From: Pseudobutyrivibrio ruminis CF1b
Lineage (GTDB): Bacteria; Bacillota; Clostridia; Lachnospirales; Lachnospiraceae
DNA: 64,000 nucleotides
NCBI RefSeq assembly: GCF_000424005.1
Contig: NZ_AUJB01000003.1
Span: 28,056-92,055, forward strand
Reading direction: 5' to 3'
The notes under the pieces were generated by a model. The model saw nothing but the letters and a program-made list of their open reading frames with translations, was not told where the DNA came from and did no database searches. Position numbers and translations under genes: made by a program. Below, one piece after another: positions 53,401 through 61,865 of the stretch. How positions within the stretch are numbered: the first letter of the stretch is position 1; every line of letters starts with the position of its first letter.

Positions 53401-53678
53401 TGACCACCAAGTGTTGGAAGAAGTGAGTCTGGCTTTTCCTTAATAATAATCTGCTTTAAAACATCAACAGTAAGAGGCTCGATATAAACCTGATCTGCAA
53501 TTTCCTTATCTGTCATGATGGTAGCTGGGTTTGAATTTACCAGGCATACCTCCATGCCCTCTTCCTTAAGTGAACGGCAAGCCTGAGTTCCCGCATAGTC
53601 GAACTCCGCTGCCTGTCCGATGACGATAGGACCAGAGCCAATCACCATTACTTTCTTAATGTCACTTCTCTTTGGCAT
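50478..53678 (-). CDS. carB: Carbamoyl-phosphate synthase large subunit
   Basis: 1066 residues, the usual length. Two homologous ATP-grasp halves (about 1-545 and 550-935), each starting with a dinucleotide-type motif (VMVIGSGPIVIGQAAEFDY and VLVLGSGPIRIGQGVEFDY), and a C-terminal MGS-like allosteric domain (about 936-1066). It makes carbamoyl phosphate from bicarbonate, ammonia from CarA, and two ATP, for pyrimidines and arginine. The ribosome site is in the last codons of carA; the genes abut. Confidence 0.97.
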   Translation of the reverse strand: MPKRSDIKKVMVIGSGPIVIGQAAEFDYAGTQACRSLKEEGMEVCLVNSNPATIMTDKEIADQVYIEPLTVDVLKQIIIKEKPDSLLPTLGGQAGLNLGMELAESGFLAEQGVKLIGTTAETIFRAEDRQAFKDTMEKLGEPVAASLVVNTVEDGIKFTNTIGYPVVLRPAYTLGGSGGGIAHNQAELVEILTNGLRLSRVHEVLVERCIAGWKEIEYEVMRDAAGNCITVCNMENIDPVGVHTGDSIVVAPSQTLGDKEYQMLRTSALRIIDELGITGGCNVQYALHPESFEYCVIEVNPRVSRSSALASKATGYPIAKVAAKIALGYTLDEIPNAITKKTFASFEPMLDYCVVKIPRLPFDKFITATRKLTTQMKATGEVMSICNNFEGALMKAIRSLEQHVDSLMSYDFCDMTDEELDEALTVVDDRRIYCIAEALRRGVSYEKIHEITKIDIWFIDKIKILVEMEQRLANEELTVELLKEAKRIEFPDNVIAELNGKLTEEQVRKMRYDNGIVAAYKMVDTCAAEFDAMTPYYYSVYGSENEAVQTTGRKKVLVLGSGPIRIGQGVEFDYCSVHATWAFAKEGWETVIVNNNPETVSTDFDIADKLYFEPLTNEDVESIVNLEKPDGAIVQFGGQTAIKLTEHLMKIGVPILGTKAEDVDAAEDRELFDEILEKTQIPRAAGGTVFTAEEAKEVANRLGYPVLVRPSYVLGGQGMQIAFNDEEIEKFMDIINQIAQDHPILVDKYLQGKEIEVDAICDGENILIPGIMEHIERTGIHSGDSISVYPAHTISQDIKDKIVDYTERLAKALHVLGMINIQFIAMDGEVYVIEVNPRSSRTVPYISKVTGIPIVDLAAKAILGHKIKDMGYEPGLQPEADYIAIKMPVFSFEKLRGAEISLGPEMKSTGECLGIAKTFEEALYKAFLGAGVVLPKHKQMIITVKDADKPEALEVAKRFEKLGYTIYATRSTAKYLQEGGVEARWVNKITQESPNVMDLILGHKIDLVIDTPTQGHGDKTRDGFLIRRNAIETGINCITAMDTAVALATSLESATTEYTLVDVAKI

Positions 53679-54749
53679 TTACTGCTCTCCTCCCATCATA
53701 TTTATAAATCTGTCAAACAAGTATCCGCTGTCCTGTGGTCCTGGGCATGCCTCAGGATGGAACTGAACAGTGAAGATGTTCTTTCCTGTGTATTTAAGTC
53801 CTTCGTTGGTGCCGTCGTTTACATTTACAAATGCAGGTGTGGCAACCTTTGAATCAAGCTTGTCCACATCTACTACGTAGCCGTGATTCTGTGATGAAAT
53901 GTACACTCTTCCAGTCTCAAGATCCTTTACAGGATGATTTCCACCTCTGTGTCCGTACTTCATCTTGTGTGTATCTGCACCTGTTGCAAGAGCCATAAGC
54001 TGATGTCCAAGGCAGATGGCGAAGATTGGAACATCCGAATCATACAGCTTTTTAATCTCATCTATAATAGGTCCGCAATCCTTTGGATCTCCAGGTCCGT
54101 TTGAAAGCATAATTCCGTCTGGATTAGATGAAAGGATTTTTTCTGCCTTTGTGTGGGCAGGGTAAATTGTAACCTCGCAGCCTCTGTCGTTAAGAGACTT
54201 TGCAATATTCTTCTTTGCGCCAAAATCTAAAAGTGCAACTCTCTTGCCGCTGCCCTTAAGAACTGAGCTTGTGTCGCAAGTAACCTTTGTTACCACATCG
54301 CCTGTAGCATAAGCTTCAAGCTTTGGCTTGATTTCCTCAAAGTTGTAATTCTCATTTGTGGTAATCATTCCGTTCATTGTGCCCTTCTCACGAAGAATCT
54401 TTGTAAGGGCTCTTGTATCGATACCAGCAATACCTGGGATATCATGCTTTACTAAGAAATCCTGAATAGTACCTTCGCAACGGAAGTTTGAAGGGATACG
54501 GCTTAGCTCTCTTACAATAAATCCATCTGGCCATGGTCTGCTGCTTTCCATATCTGGTGTGATTCCATAGTTACCAATCAATGGATAAGTCATACAAACT
54601 GCCTGCCCCGCATAAGAAGGATCTGTAAGAACCTCAAGGTAACCTGTCATTGAAGTGTTAAAAACGATTTCGCTGACAACCTCTCTTGTGGAACCGATGC
54701 TTGTTCCCTCAAAAACTGTACCATCTTCCAAAATTAAAAATGCTTTCAT
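53679..54749 (-). CDS. carA: Carbamoyl-phosphate synthase small subunit
   Basis: 356 residues. The N-terminal CPSase domain and a class I glutaminase with nucleophile Cys in FAICLGHQLMALA and later His/Glu in QFHPEACPGP. It hydrolyses glutamine and passes ammonia through a tunnel to CarB. AAAAGGAG is 4-5 bases before the ATG. It follows purL's terminator by about 30 bases, too close for an obvious own promoter, so some read-through from purL is possible. Confidence 0.97.
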   Translation of the reverse strand: MKAFLILEDGTVFEGTSIGSTREVVSEIVFNTSMTGYLEVLTDPSYAGQAVCMTYPLIGNYGITPDMESSRPWPDGFIVRELSRIPSNFRCEGTIQDFLVKHDIPGIAGIDTRALTKILREKGTMNGMITTNENYNFEEIKPKLEAYATGDVVTKVTCDTSSVLKGSGKRVALLDFGAKKNIAKSLNDRGCEVTIYPAHTKAEKILSSNPDGIMLSNGPGDPKDCGPIIDEIKKLYDSDVPIFAICLGHQLMALATGADTHKMKYGHRGGNHPVKDLETGRVYISSQNHGYVVDVDKLDSKVATPAFVNVNDGTNEGLKYTGKNIFTVQFHPEACPGPQDSGYLFDRFINMMGGEQ

Positions 54750-54779
54750 CTTACTCCTTTTCTACCCTTTTATTTTTTA

Positions 54780-54812
54780 CAAAAATCCAAGGTAAGTTTT
54801 TACCTTGGATTT
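54780..54812 (-). terminator. Terminator between purL and carA
   Basis: A perfect 12-bp stem aatccaaggtaa / ttaccttggatt (54784-54795 with 54800-54811) is followed by TTTTTGT on the minus strand, immediately after the purL stop. Confidence 0.9.
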
Positions 54813-54817
54813 TATGA

Positions 54818-57800
54818 TTATCTGAAGTAATCTACGCCTGCCTCAAAGAGCTTCATGTCCTGGTTTCCGTAGATGTTGAGAGCTACGCCGTCGCCTCTAC
54901 GTTCTGCATGACACATCTTACCGTATACACGTCCATCAGGGCTGGTAATACCCTCAATAGCGCAGTAGCTTCCATTGATGTTCCACTCTTCATCCATTGT
55001 AGGATTTCCGTTTTCATCAACGTACTGTGTAGCAACCTGTCCGTTCTCAAAGAGCTTCTTAATCCACTCTTCTGAAGCAACGAAACGTCCCTCACCATGA
55101 GAGGCTGGAGAGCAATATGTCTCACCAAGCTGTGCACCTGCAAGCCATGGTGACTTGTTGCTGACTACCTTCGTATATGCGATTTTTGAAATATGACGTC
55201 CGATTGTGTTGTATGTAAGTGTTGGAGCATCCTCTTTCTGTGTATGAATCTCGCCGTAAGGAACAAGACCAAGCTTGATAAGTGCCTGGAAACCATTACA
55301 GATACCAAGCATAAGACCGTCTCTGTTATTGAGAAGTCCGTGGATAGCTTCCTTCATCTTTTCGTTTCTAAATGCGGTAGCAAAGAACTTTGCAGAACCC
55401 TCTGGCTCATCACCGGCAGAGAAACCACCTGGGAACATAACAATCTGTGACTGAGCAATTGCTCTTGAGAATTCGTCAACTGACTCTCTGATATCCTCTG
55501 CTGTCTGGTTCTTAAATACCTTTACGTTTGTGATAGCACCAGCATTTTCAAATGCTCTTGCTGAATCGTACTCACAGTTTGTACCTGGGAATACTGGAAT
55601 AAATACTCTAGGCTTTGCAATCTTATTCTTGCAAACATAGAAGTTCTTTGACTCATAGAGTCCTGTATCTACAAGAGATGTATCCTCGTGACTGCGTGTC
55701 TTGAATACCTTCTCAAGTGTGCCAGTCCATGCAGCGATTGCCTCGTCTACAGAAATCTTTACATCCTTATATGTGAATGTAGCATCGTCTGTAACCTCAC
55801 CAACCTCAAAGCCACAGTCTGAAAGGCCGCGCTTCTCAAGCTCGTTGATGATTGCAAGTGCTCCATCCTCTGAAACTTCTACTACGATATCTCCGATTAC
55901 ACAGCCGAAAAGTAATACTGACTGGCAGGCATCGTGAAGCTTAACACCAAGCTTGTTACCGAATGCCATCTTTGAAACAGCAGGTACAAGTCCGTATGCA
56001 TCAAGTGCATAAGCAGCCTTGATATTTCCAAGCTCAACCATTTGTCTTACAACCTCGAAGATTGCCTTTGCCTGCTGGTAGTTTGGCTGATCGTAATTGT
56101 CACGAAGAATTCTGAGTAAAAAGAGCTTGTCGCCAGCTTCCTTTAACTCAGGTGTAACAATATCCTGCTCCTTAGCAACATCTACTGCGAAAGAAACAAG
56201 TGTTGGAGGAACATCGATTTCATTGAATGTTCCTGACATAGAATCCTTACCACCGATTGAAGGAAGTCCGAATTCCATCTGTGCCTTATATGCACCAAGA
56301 AGTGCTGCAAATGGCTGGCTCCATCTCTTTGGATCCTCGCTCATTCTGCGGAAGTACTCCTGGAATGTAAATCTAATCTTCTTGTAATCACCACCAGTTG
56401 CAACGATACGAGCTACTGACTCTAATACCGCAAGCTGTGAACCGTGATATGGTGACCATGAGCTGACATATGGATTGAAGCCGTATGCCATCATTGTAAC
56501 TGCATCTGTCTTACCGTCAGCTACTGGTACCTTAGCTACCATAGCCTGTGTCTCTGTAAGCTGATACTTTCCACCGAAAGGCATAAGTGTTGAACCTGCA
56601 CCGATTGAACCATCGAACATTTCAACAAGACCCTTCTGTGAACACTCGTTAAGATCTGCAAGTGAATCAAGCCAAGCTGCCTTAAAGTCGCCCTTTGCAA
56701 CATCCTCTGCAACCTTCTCGATACCAATCTTATCAATGTACTTATCTTTGCTGTCTGGAAGCTCTACATAAACATCTGTCTCCTGGTGAGCACCGTTTGT
56801 ATCAAGGAATGCTCTAGAAAGGTTAACGATTTCCTTACCTCTCCAGTTGAGAACAAGACGTGGCTCCTTAGTAACAACAGCAACCTCGATTGCCTCTAAG
56901 TTTTCCTCAGCTGCATACTGAAGGAACTTATTTACATCTGCTGGAGCAACAACTACTGCCATACGCTCCTGAGACTCTGAAATAGCAAGCTCAGTTCCAT
57001 CGAGACCTGCGTACTTCTTTGGAACCTTATCTAAATCAACTGTAAGACCTGGAGCAAGCTCACCGATGGCAACTGAAACACCGCCGGCACCAAAGTCATT
57101 ACACTTCTTAATTATATAAGAAACTTCTTCTCTTCTGAAAAGACGCTGAATCTTTCTCTCTGTAGGTGGGTTACCCTTCTGAACCTCAGCACCACAAACT
57201 GCTGTAGACTCTGTATTGTGTGCCTTTGAAGAACCAGTAGCACCACCGATACCATCACGACCTGTACGTCCACCAAGGAGGATGATCTTATCTCCTGGAT
57301 CAGAGTTTAATCTCTGAACAGCACGTCTTGGTGCAGCACCCATAACAGCACCAATCTCCATACGCTTAGCTACATAGTCTGGATGATAAATCTCTTTTAC
57401 GTATCCTGTAGCAAGACCAATCTGGTTACCATATGAGCTGTAACCGTGAGCAGCCTCACGAACAAGCTTCTTCTGTGGAAGCTTTCCTTCGATTGTTTCC
57501 TTTACAGAAACTGTAGGGTCAGCTGCACCTGTAACACGCATAGCCTGATATACATAAGTACGTCCTGAAAGTGGATCACGGATTGCTCCACCAAGACAAG
57601 TAGCAGCGCCACCAAATGGCTCGATTTCTGTAGGATGGTTGTGTGTCTCATTCTTGAAGTTGATGAGCCACTCTTCTTCTGTTCCATCTACGTTGATTGG
57701 AACAACGATTGAGCAAGCGTTAATCTCATCAGACTCTTCCTGATCATCAAGCTTGCCGTCAGCCTTAAGACGCTTCATTGCAAGAAGTGCAAGGTCCATA

Positions 57801-58618
57801 AGGCATACAAATTTATCATCTCTATCCTTGTAGAGAATCTTGAAATTATCAAGGTAGTCATTGAAAGTATCCTGGATAGGAGCCTTGTAGTAGCCGTCCT
57901 CGATAGTAACGTTCTTAAGTTCTGTAGAGAAAGTAGTATGTCTACAGTGATCAGACCAATAAGTATCTAATACTCTGATTTCTGTAACAGTTGGATCTCT
58001 ATGTTCGTCATTGGAAAAATAGTTCTGAATGTGAAGAAAATCCTTAAATGTCATAGCAAGATTTAAGGAATCATATAAAGTGCGTAAATCTTTCTCAGCC
58101 ATAGAAATGAAACCGTCAAATGTATTGACGTCGGCTGGCTCATCGAAATTATTAGAAAGAGACTCTGGCTTATCAAGAGAAGTCTCTCTAGAATCAACAG
58201 GATTAATACAATGCTTTTTGATAGCATCGAATTCGTCATCAGTAATGCTACCCTCAATAACATAGGTAGTCGCTGTGTGGATAGTAGGCTCTTCATTTTC
58301 ATTTAAGAGCTTAAGACACTGCTCAGCAGAATCGGCACGCTGGTCGAACTGGCCTGGCAAAAACTCAACAGAAAAGACACGACCATTGTAATCAAATGTC
58401 TCTTCGTAAACATCATCAACAGGAGGCTCAGAAAACACTGTCTTAACTGCTTTCTTGAAAACGTCGTCAGAAACATCCTGAACGTCATAACGAATCAGAA
58501 CTCTAACTCCTGTAACATCCTTGATGCCTAAGTAACTTCCTATTTCGGAAAACAGTGACTTGGCAGATACTGCAAATTGTGGCTTTTTCTCAACGTAAAC
58601 TCTTCTTACTTTGCCCAC
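54818..58618 (-). CDS. purL: Phosphoribosylformylglycinamidine synthase, single-chain
   Basis: 1266 residues, the large single-chain form that carries the FGAM synthase halves and a C-terminal glutaminase in one protein. NETHNHPTEIEPFGGAATC and ATGSSKAHNTES-type loops mark the ATP-dependent part; the glutaminase has Cys in MLGICNGFQALI and the start FPGTNCEYDSARAF. It converts FGAR to FGAM in purine synthesis. The start codon is GTG, six bases after GGAGG; the ATG one base upstream is out of frame. The leader is structured and may be regulatory. Confidence 0.96.
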   Translation of the reverse strand: MGKVRRVYVEKKPQFAVSAKSLFSEIGSYLGIKDVTGVRVLIRYDVQDVSDDVFKKAVKTVFSEPPVDDVYEETFDYNGRVFSVEFLPGQFDQRADSAEQCLKLLNENEEPTIHTATTYVIEGSITDDEFDAIKKHCINPVDSRETSLDKPESLSNNFDEPADVNTFDGFISMAEKDLRTLYDSLNLAMTFKDFLHIQNYFSNDEHRDPTVTEIRVLDTYWSDHCRHTTFSTELKNVTIEDGYYKAPIQDTFNDYLDNFKILYKDRDDKFVCLMDLALLAMKRLKADGKLDDQEESDEINACSIVVPINVDGTEEEWLINFKNETHNHPTEIEPFGGAATCLGGAIRDPLSGRTYVYQAMRVTGAADPTVSVKETIEGKLPQKKLVREAAHGYSSYGNQIGLATGYVKEIYHPDYVAKRMEIGAVMGAAPRRAVQRLNSDPGDKIILLGGRTGRDGIGGATGSSKAHNTESTAVCGAEVQKGNPPTERKIQRLFRREEVSYIIKKCNDFGAGGVSVAIGELAPGLTVDLDKVPKKYAGLDGTELAISESQERMAVVVAPADVNKFLQYAAEENLEAIEVAVVTKEPRLVLNWRGKEIVNLSRAFLDTNGAHQETDVYVELPDSKDKYIDKIGIEKVAEDVAKGDFKAAWLDSLADLNECSQKGLVEMFDGSIGAGSTLMPFGGKYQLTETQAMVAKVPVADGKTDAVTMMAYGFNPYVSSWSPYHGSQLAVLESVARIVATGGDYKKIRFTFQEYFRRMSEDPKRWSQPFAALLGAYKAQMEFGLPSIGGKDSMSGTFNEIDVPPTLVSFAVDVAKEQDIVTPELKEAGDKLFLLRILRDNYDQPNYQQAKAIFEVVRQMVELGNIKAAYALDAYGLVPAVSKMAFGNKLGVKLHDACQSVLLFGCVIGDIVVEVSEDGALAIINELEKRGLSDCGFEVGEVTDDATFTYKDVKISVDEAIAAWTGTLEKVFKTRSHEDTSLVDTGLYESKNFYVCKNKIAKPRVFIPVFPGTNCEYDSARAFENAGAITNVKVFKNQTAEDIRESVDEFSRAIAQSQIVMFPGGFSAGDEPEGSAKFFATAFRNEKMKEAIHGLLNNRDGLMLGICNGFQALIKLGLVPYGEIHTQKEDAPTLTYNTIGRHISKIAYTKVVSNKSPWLAGAQLGETYCSPASHGEGRFVASEEWIKKLFENGQVATQYVDENGNPTMDEEWNINGSYCAIEGITSPDGRVYGKMCHAERRGDGVALNIYGNQDMKLFEAGVDYFR

Positions 58619-58647
58619 ATTACACCTCCGTATTATTAACTTGAAAT

Positions 58648-58718
58648 CTGTGAGACAAGACTCCTGCTATGAAATTTGGGCCACTAAAAACTAGTAAAAA
58701 TAGCAGGTAGCCTCACAG
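58648..58718 (-). ncRNA. Structured purL leader, candidate riboswitch, class not assigned
   Basis: Outer stem ctgtgag / ctcacag (58648-58654 with 58712-58718) and inner stem cctgctat / atagcagg (58663-58670 with 58700-58707), both perfect, with a four-base and an eight-base side of the internal loop and a 29-base apical loop containing GTGGCCC. A -10-like TATACT lies just upstream (about 58729-58734) and the GTG start 30 bases downstream. It does not match purine, ZTP or THF consensus as I know them. The site of action (ribosome site) is inferred. Confidence 0.6.
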
Positions 58719-58763
58719 TTAAAAAGAGTATAACACAAAAAATTCACAACTCCTAATAATATT

Positions 58764-61169
58764 TTAGTCCTTTTTCTTCCAGAAATTTGTTAATTTTAAC
58801 GAAACCTCATCAACCGTGGTAAATTCTGCATCATTCCATTCTCGTGGAAATGTTTTTCTATAGCTTCCAAAACGGAATCTCTCATCAAGTAGTGCAATAA
58901 CACCAACGTCATCTTTAGTACGAATCAGTCGGCCTGCTGCCTGGATTACTTTATTCATTCCAGGATATAAATACGCATATTCGAATCCGTTCTTTCCCTC
59001 ATCATCGAAGAAGTCGGACATAAGCTTTCTCTCATTTCCCACCTGTGGCAAGCCCGCCCCCAGGATAATGGAACCAATAAGCTTTCCACCAACCAGATCA
59101 ATTCCCTCTGAGAAGATTCCACCAAGTGTACAAAATGCCACCATGGACTTCTCTCTCTTCTTCTCGAATTCTAGTAGGAAATCTTCTCTCTCCTGCTCAG
59201 TCATATTCTGCTGCTGAATAATTATCTCAACATCATCGCCAAAAGCCTGATACTTTTCATGGATGTCCTCCAGGAATTTATATGAAGGACCAAAGACCAT
59301 ATAATTTCCCTGCTTCGCATTTACGATAGTCTGAATGTATCTGGCAAACTTCACATATTCATCTTCACCACGTCTGGTGTACTTGCTGGTAACATCTGTG
59401 CCAAGAAGAAGTAATCTATTCTGCTGGTCAAAAACTGAATCAACATATATAGCATATACGTCTGTAATATTGCACAGCAAATCCTTGTAATAATCTATTG
59501 GCAAAAGTGTGGCACTAAAATATACAGTGGCTCTTGCCATGGCAAGTCTCTGCTGAAGCTGAGCCGAAGGATCAATGCAATATAAATGAAGATTGAAATT
59601 CTTATCATCATCAAAATCACAATAGATTCTGTAGTGGTCTGGATCCTGCTGGTAAGCAAGTGCTGTAAAGTTTCTAAGTCTGAAATAGAAATCCAAAACC
59701 TCATCCTGATAGATTCCAAATTTCACTTCTTTCTTAAAGAGCTGCTCGAAAATCATCTGAAGATTATCGCATGCATTTAACAACATGTCGATATCACTAA
59801 GCACAGTGATATCCCTGTCGCATTCTCGTTTATACTCAAGCATGATTCTGTTACACTTCTCTAAAGCGTTCACCAGCTTTTTGCTGACAGGCTTGGCATA
59901 TCTTTTAATAGAAAGAATCTCTTCTTTTATAAGAGTCTCCGAGTACATCTCTCTGGCACGATCTACCATATTGTGAGCCTCATCGATAAGGAAGATGTGC
60001 TCACCATTTCTTCCCTCGGCAAAGAAACGCTTCAGGTAAACATTTGGATCAAAGACATAATTGTAATCGCAGATGATTCCTTCACACCATGTGCTCACAT
60101 CAAGTGCCAGTTCAAATGGACATACAACATATTCCTCTGCGTATCCTAAAACCACATCTCTTGTGATAACTGTTTCCTTTGTGATGATTTCATATATAAC
60201 ATCATTTACCCTGTCGAAATGCCCTCTTGCATATGGACAGTTATCAGGATTGCAGTCGGCTTCATCGCAAAGGCACATCTTTTCCTTTGCAGTAAGCATA
60301 ATAGTCCTGCCCTCATATCCATTTTGTGAAAGAAGGCTATATGCATCACGCGCAGCCAGTGCCGTAGCAGTCTTTGCTGTAAGATAAAACACTCGCTCAG
60401 CAAGATTCTGTCCAAGTGCCATTACAGCAGGGAAAACATTGGCGATAGTCTTTCCTGTGCCTGTAGGGGCCTGCATAAATAAAATTTTCCTTCTATATAT
60501 ACTGCGATAAACATCGGATACAAGTTTCTTCTGTCCATCACGATATTCGTATGGGAACTCTAATCCCTGAACAGACTCCAATACCTCCTGCTTGTGATAG
60601 TACTGAAAATCTGCCCACTTTTTAAATATATTTATTATGGTAAGAAACCATTCTTCTATTTCATCAAATGAATATGTCTGATTGAATCGCTTTATTTCTT
60701 CCGTCTCCAGACTGACATAAGTCATCTGCACATCTATCTCAGGAAGATTGTACTCGTTGGCAATCATATAGGCGTAACACTTTGCCTGTGCCTCATGAAC
60801 AAGCACTGGCTTTTCAAAGGTCATTACATCCATGTACATGCCTTTTATCTCATCCACAGTAGCTGACCAGACAGTGCCATCCTCATCCATATCTAAAACC
60901 ACACCATCAGCTCGTCCCTCGAGACCAATAATGTAATCATCATATTCAACCTGATATTTCAGAGGAACTTCTGCACGATAAAAAGGACCCATAGAGTTTT
61001 GTATCTTTCTATGAATCCTGCTACCTTCCTGCATTGCCTCAAATGGATCAACAGAACCTTTACGGTCATCTATATCTCCCTCTCTAAGCAAAAACTCAAC
61101 AAGGTTCCTGACGGATATATTAATTTGTGCTTTTTCTCCTTCCGGAGTAACTAATCGCGCAACTTTCAT
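58764..61169 (-). CDS. XPD/DinG-like helicase with N-terminal PD-(D/E)XK nuclease domain
   Basis: 801 residues. Residues about 1-185 look like a Cas4/RecB-type PD-(D/E)XK nuclease (GRADGVVLDMDEDG, VDEIKG, HEAQAKCYAYM); the helicase follows with Walker A in APTGTGKTI (about 235-245), four Fe-S Cys in CLCDEADCNPDNCPY, a DEAH box in LIDEAHNMVDRA (about 395), and a C-terminal helicase part ending QAAGRLIRTKDDVG. Fe-S helicases of this family unwind 5' to 3' in DNA repair. The nuclease-helicase fusion is a known Firmicutes form of Rad3-like protein. The start has a weak GAGAGAA site. No cas genes are nearby. Confidence 0.9.
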   Translation of the reverse strand: MKVARLVTPEGEKAQINISVRNLVEFLLREGDIDDRKGSVDPFEAMQEGSRIHRKIQNSMGPFYRAEVPLKYQVEYDDYIIGLEGRADGVVLDMDEDGTVWSATVDEIKGMYMDVMTFEKPVLVHEAQAKCYAYMIANEYNLPEIDVQMTYVSLETEEIKRFNQTYSFDEIEEWFLTIINIFKKWADFQYYHKQEVLESVQGLEFPYEYRDGQKKLVSDVYRSIYRRKILFMQAPTGTGKTIANVFPAVMALGQNLAERVFYLTAKTATALAARDAYSLLSQNGYEGRTIMLTAKEKMCLCDEADCNPDNCPYARGHFDRVNDVIYEIITKETVITRDVVLGYAEEYVVCPFELALDVSTWCEGIICDYNYVFDPNVYLKRFFAEGRNGEHIFLIDEAHNMVDRAREMYSETLIKEEILSIKRYAKPVSKKLVNALEKCNRIMLEYKRECDRDITVLSDIDMLLNACDNLQMIFEQLFKKEVKFGIYQDEVLDFYFRLRNFTALAYQQDPDHYRIYCDFDDDKNFNLHLYCIDPSAQLQQRLAMARATVYFSATLLPIDYYKDLLCNITDVYAIYVDSVFDQQNRLLLLGTDVTSKYTRRGEDEYVKFARYIQTIVNAKQGNYMVFGPSYKFLEDIHEKYQAFGDDVEIIIQQQNMTEQEREDFLLEFEKKREKSMVAFCTLGGIFSEGIDLVGGKLIGSIILGAGLPQVGNERKLMSDFFDDEGKNGFEYAYLYPGMNKVIQAAGRLIRTKDDVGVIALLDERFRFGSYRKTFPREWNDAEFTTVDEVSLKLTNFWKKKD

Positions 61170-61218
61170 ACAATAATTATTCTCTCATATAATCAGAAAC
61201 TCACCAGAACTTTTCCAA

Positions 61219-61248
61219 AGAAAAAGCCTGTGAGTAACTCACAGGCTT
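61219..61248 (-). terminator. Intrinsic terminator of the HPr-like gene
   Basis: A perfect 11-bp stem aagcctgtgag / ctcacaggctt (61224-61234 with 61238-61248) is followed by a T-run on the minus strand. Confidence 0.9.
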
Positions 61249-61267
61249 AATTATACATTATTCGATT

Positions 61268-61492
61268 TTATGCAACAACGAACTTTTGTACAGCATTCTT
61301 AAATGAATAATCTTCTGGATTGTTAAGGTGAACACTTAACTCTCTCTTGATGCCCATTGCAATGACACCCAAAAGTGACTTTCCATCAATGTAAACTACT
61401 CCGCTATGTAAATCTACATCGCCGCCACACTGAGCAGCTGCCTTTACAAATTCCTCTGCATCTGCTGTATTTTCTAATCTAATCTTAAACAT
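61268..61492 (-). CDS. HPr-like protein lacking the catalytic histidine
   Basis: 74 residues with the HPr fold. The regulatory serine region is conserved (GKSLLGVIAMGIKREL; Ser39 aligns with Ser46 of HPr). The segment where HPr has GIHARPA reads NTADAEEF, with no His, so it cannot pass phosphate to sugars. This is the Crh pattern: a protein that could be phosphorylated only on the serine and act with CcpA in catabolite control. Functional Crh proteins outside Bacillus are not well known, so the role is inferred. AGGAG lies 11 bases before the ATG. Confidence 0.85.
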   Translation of the reverse strand: MFKIRLENTADAEEFVKAAAQCGGDVDLHSGVVYIDGKSLLGVIAMGIKRELSVHLNNPEDYSFKNAVQKFVVA

Positions 61493-61865
61493 TTTAAATA
61501 AAACTCCTATTACTAAAACAAACAGTATACCAAAACAGTTTAGTAATATATAACATCATTTTTCTGTACTGTCAATGCCAGAAATACTCATAAAAAATCA
61601 CTATTTGTATATTAAATAACAACTATTAGAAATTGCCTATAATTCGATTGTAGTTATTAATACTGCGTTTCCTGCTAAGCCTTTATTTTCAAGCTTTGTA
61701 CAATTCGCGCATTTTTTCAGTTTCCCAATGTAAAGGTTTTTGAAAATTCAAAATAAAGCAAGTATTAACAATCATTTTTTGTATTATATCAAATACAAAG
61801 CCTCGGATATTACTATCCGAGGCTTAATAGACATTTAGTATTTGAATGATTTTGATTATATTTGA
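61493..61865. other. Intergenic region with HPr promoter and EAL-HDOD terminator
   Basis: A candidate extended -10 (TGGTATACT; the hexamer is at 61524-61529) for the HPr-like gene lies at the left end, and the EAL-HDOD terminator at 61790-61825. Between them, 61560-61789 is AT-rich (homopolymer A and T tracts) and I see nothing else in it. Confidence 0.7.
61790..61825 (-). terminator. Terminator of the EAL-HDOD gene
   Basis: A perfect 11-bp stem aagcctcggat / atccgaggctt (61798-61808 with 61815-61825), followed by TTTGTATTT on the minus strand. Confidence 0.8.

Noticed and set aside
58622..58763. Purine, ZTP or THF riboswitch at purL
   Set aside because: The conserved core motifs of those classes are missing; only the two helices are clear.
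58764..61169. Defence or CRISPR link for the nuclease-helicase
   Set aside because: The neighbours are purL and an HPr-like gene, with no defence or mobile genes; a repair role is simpler.
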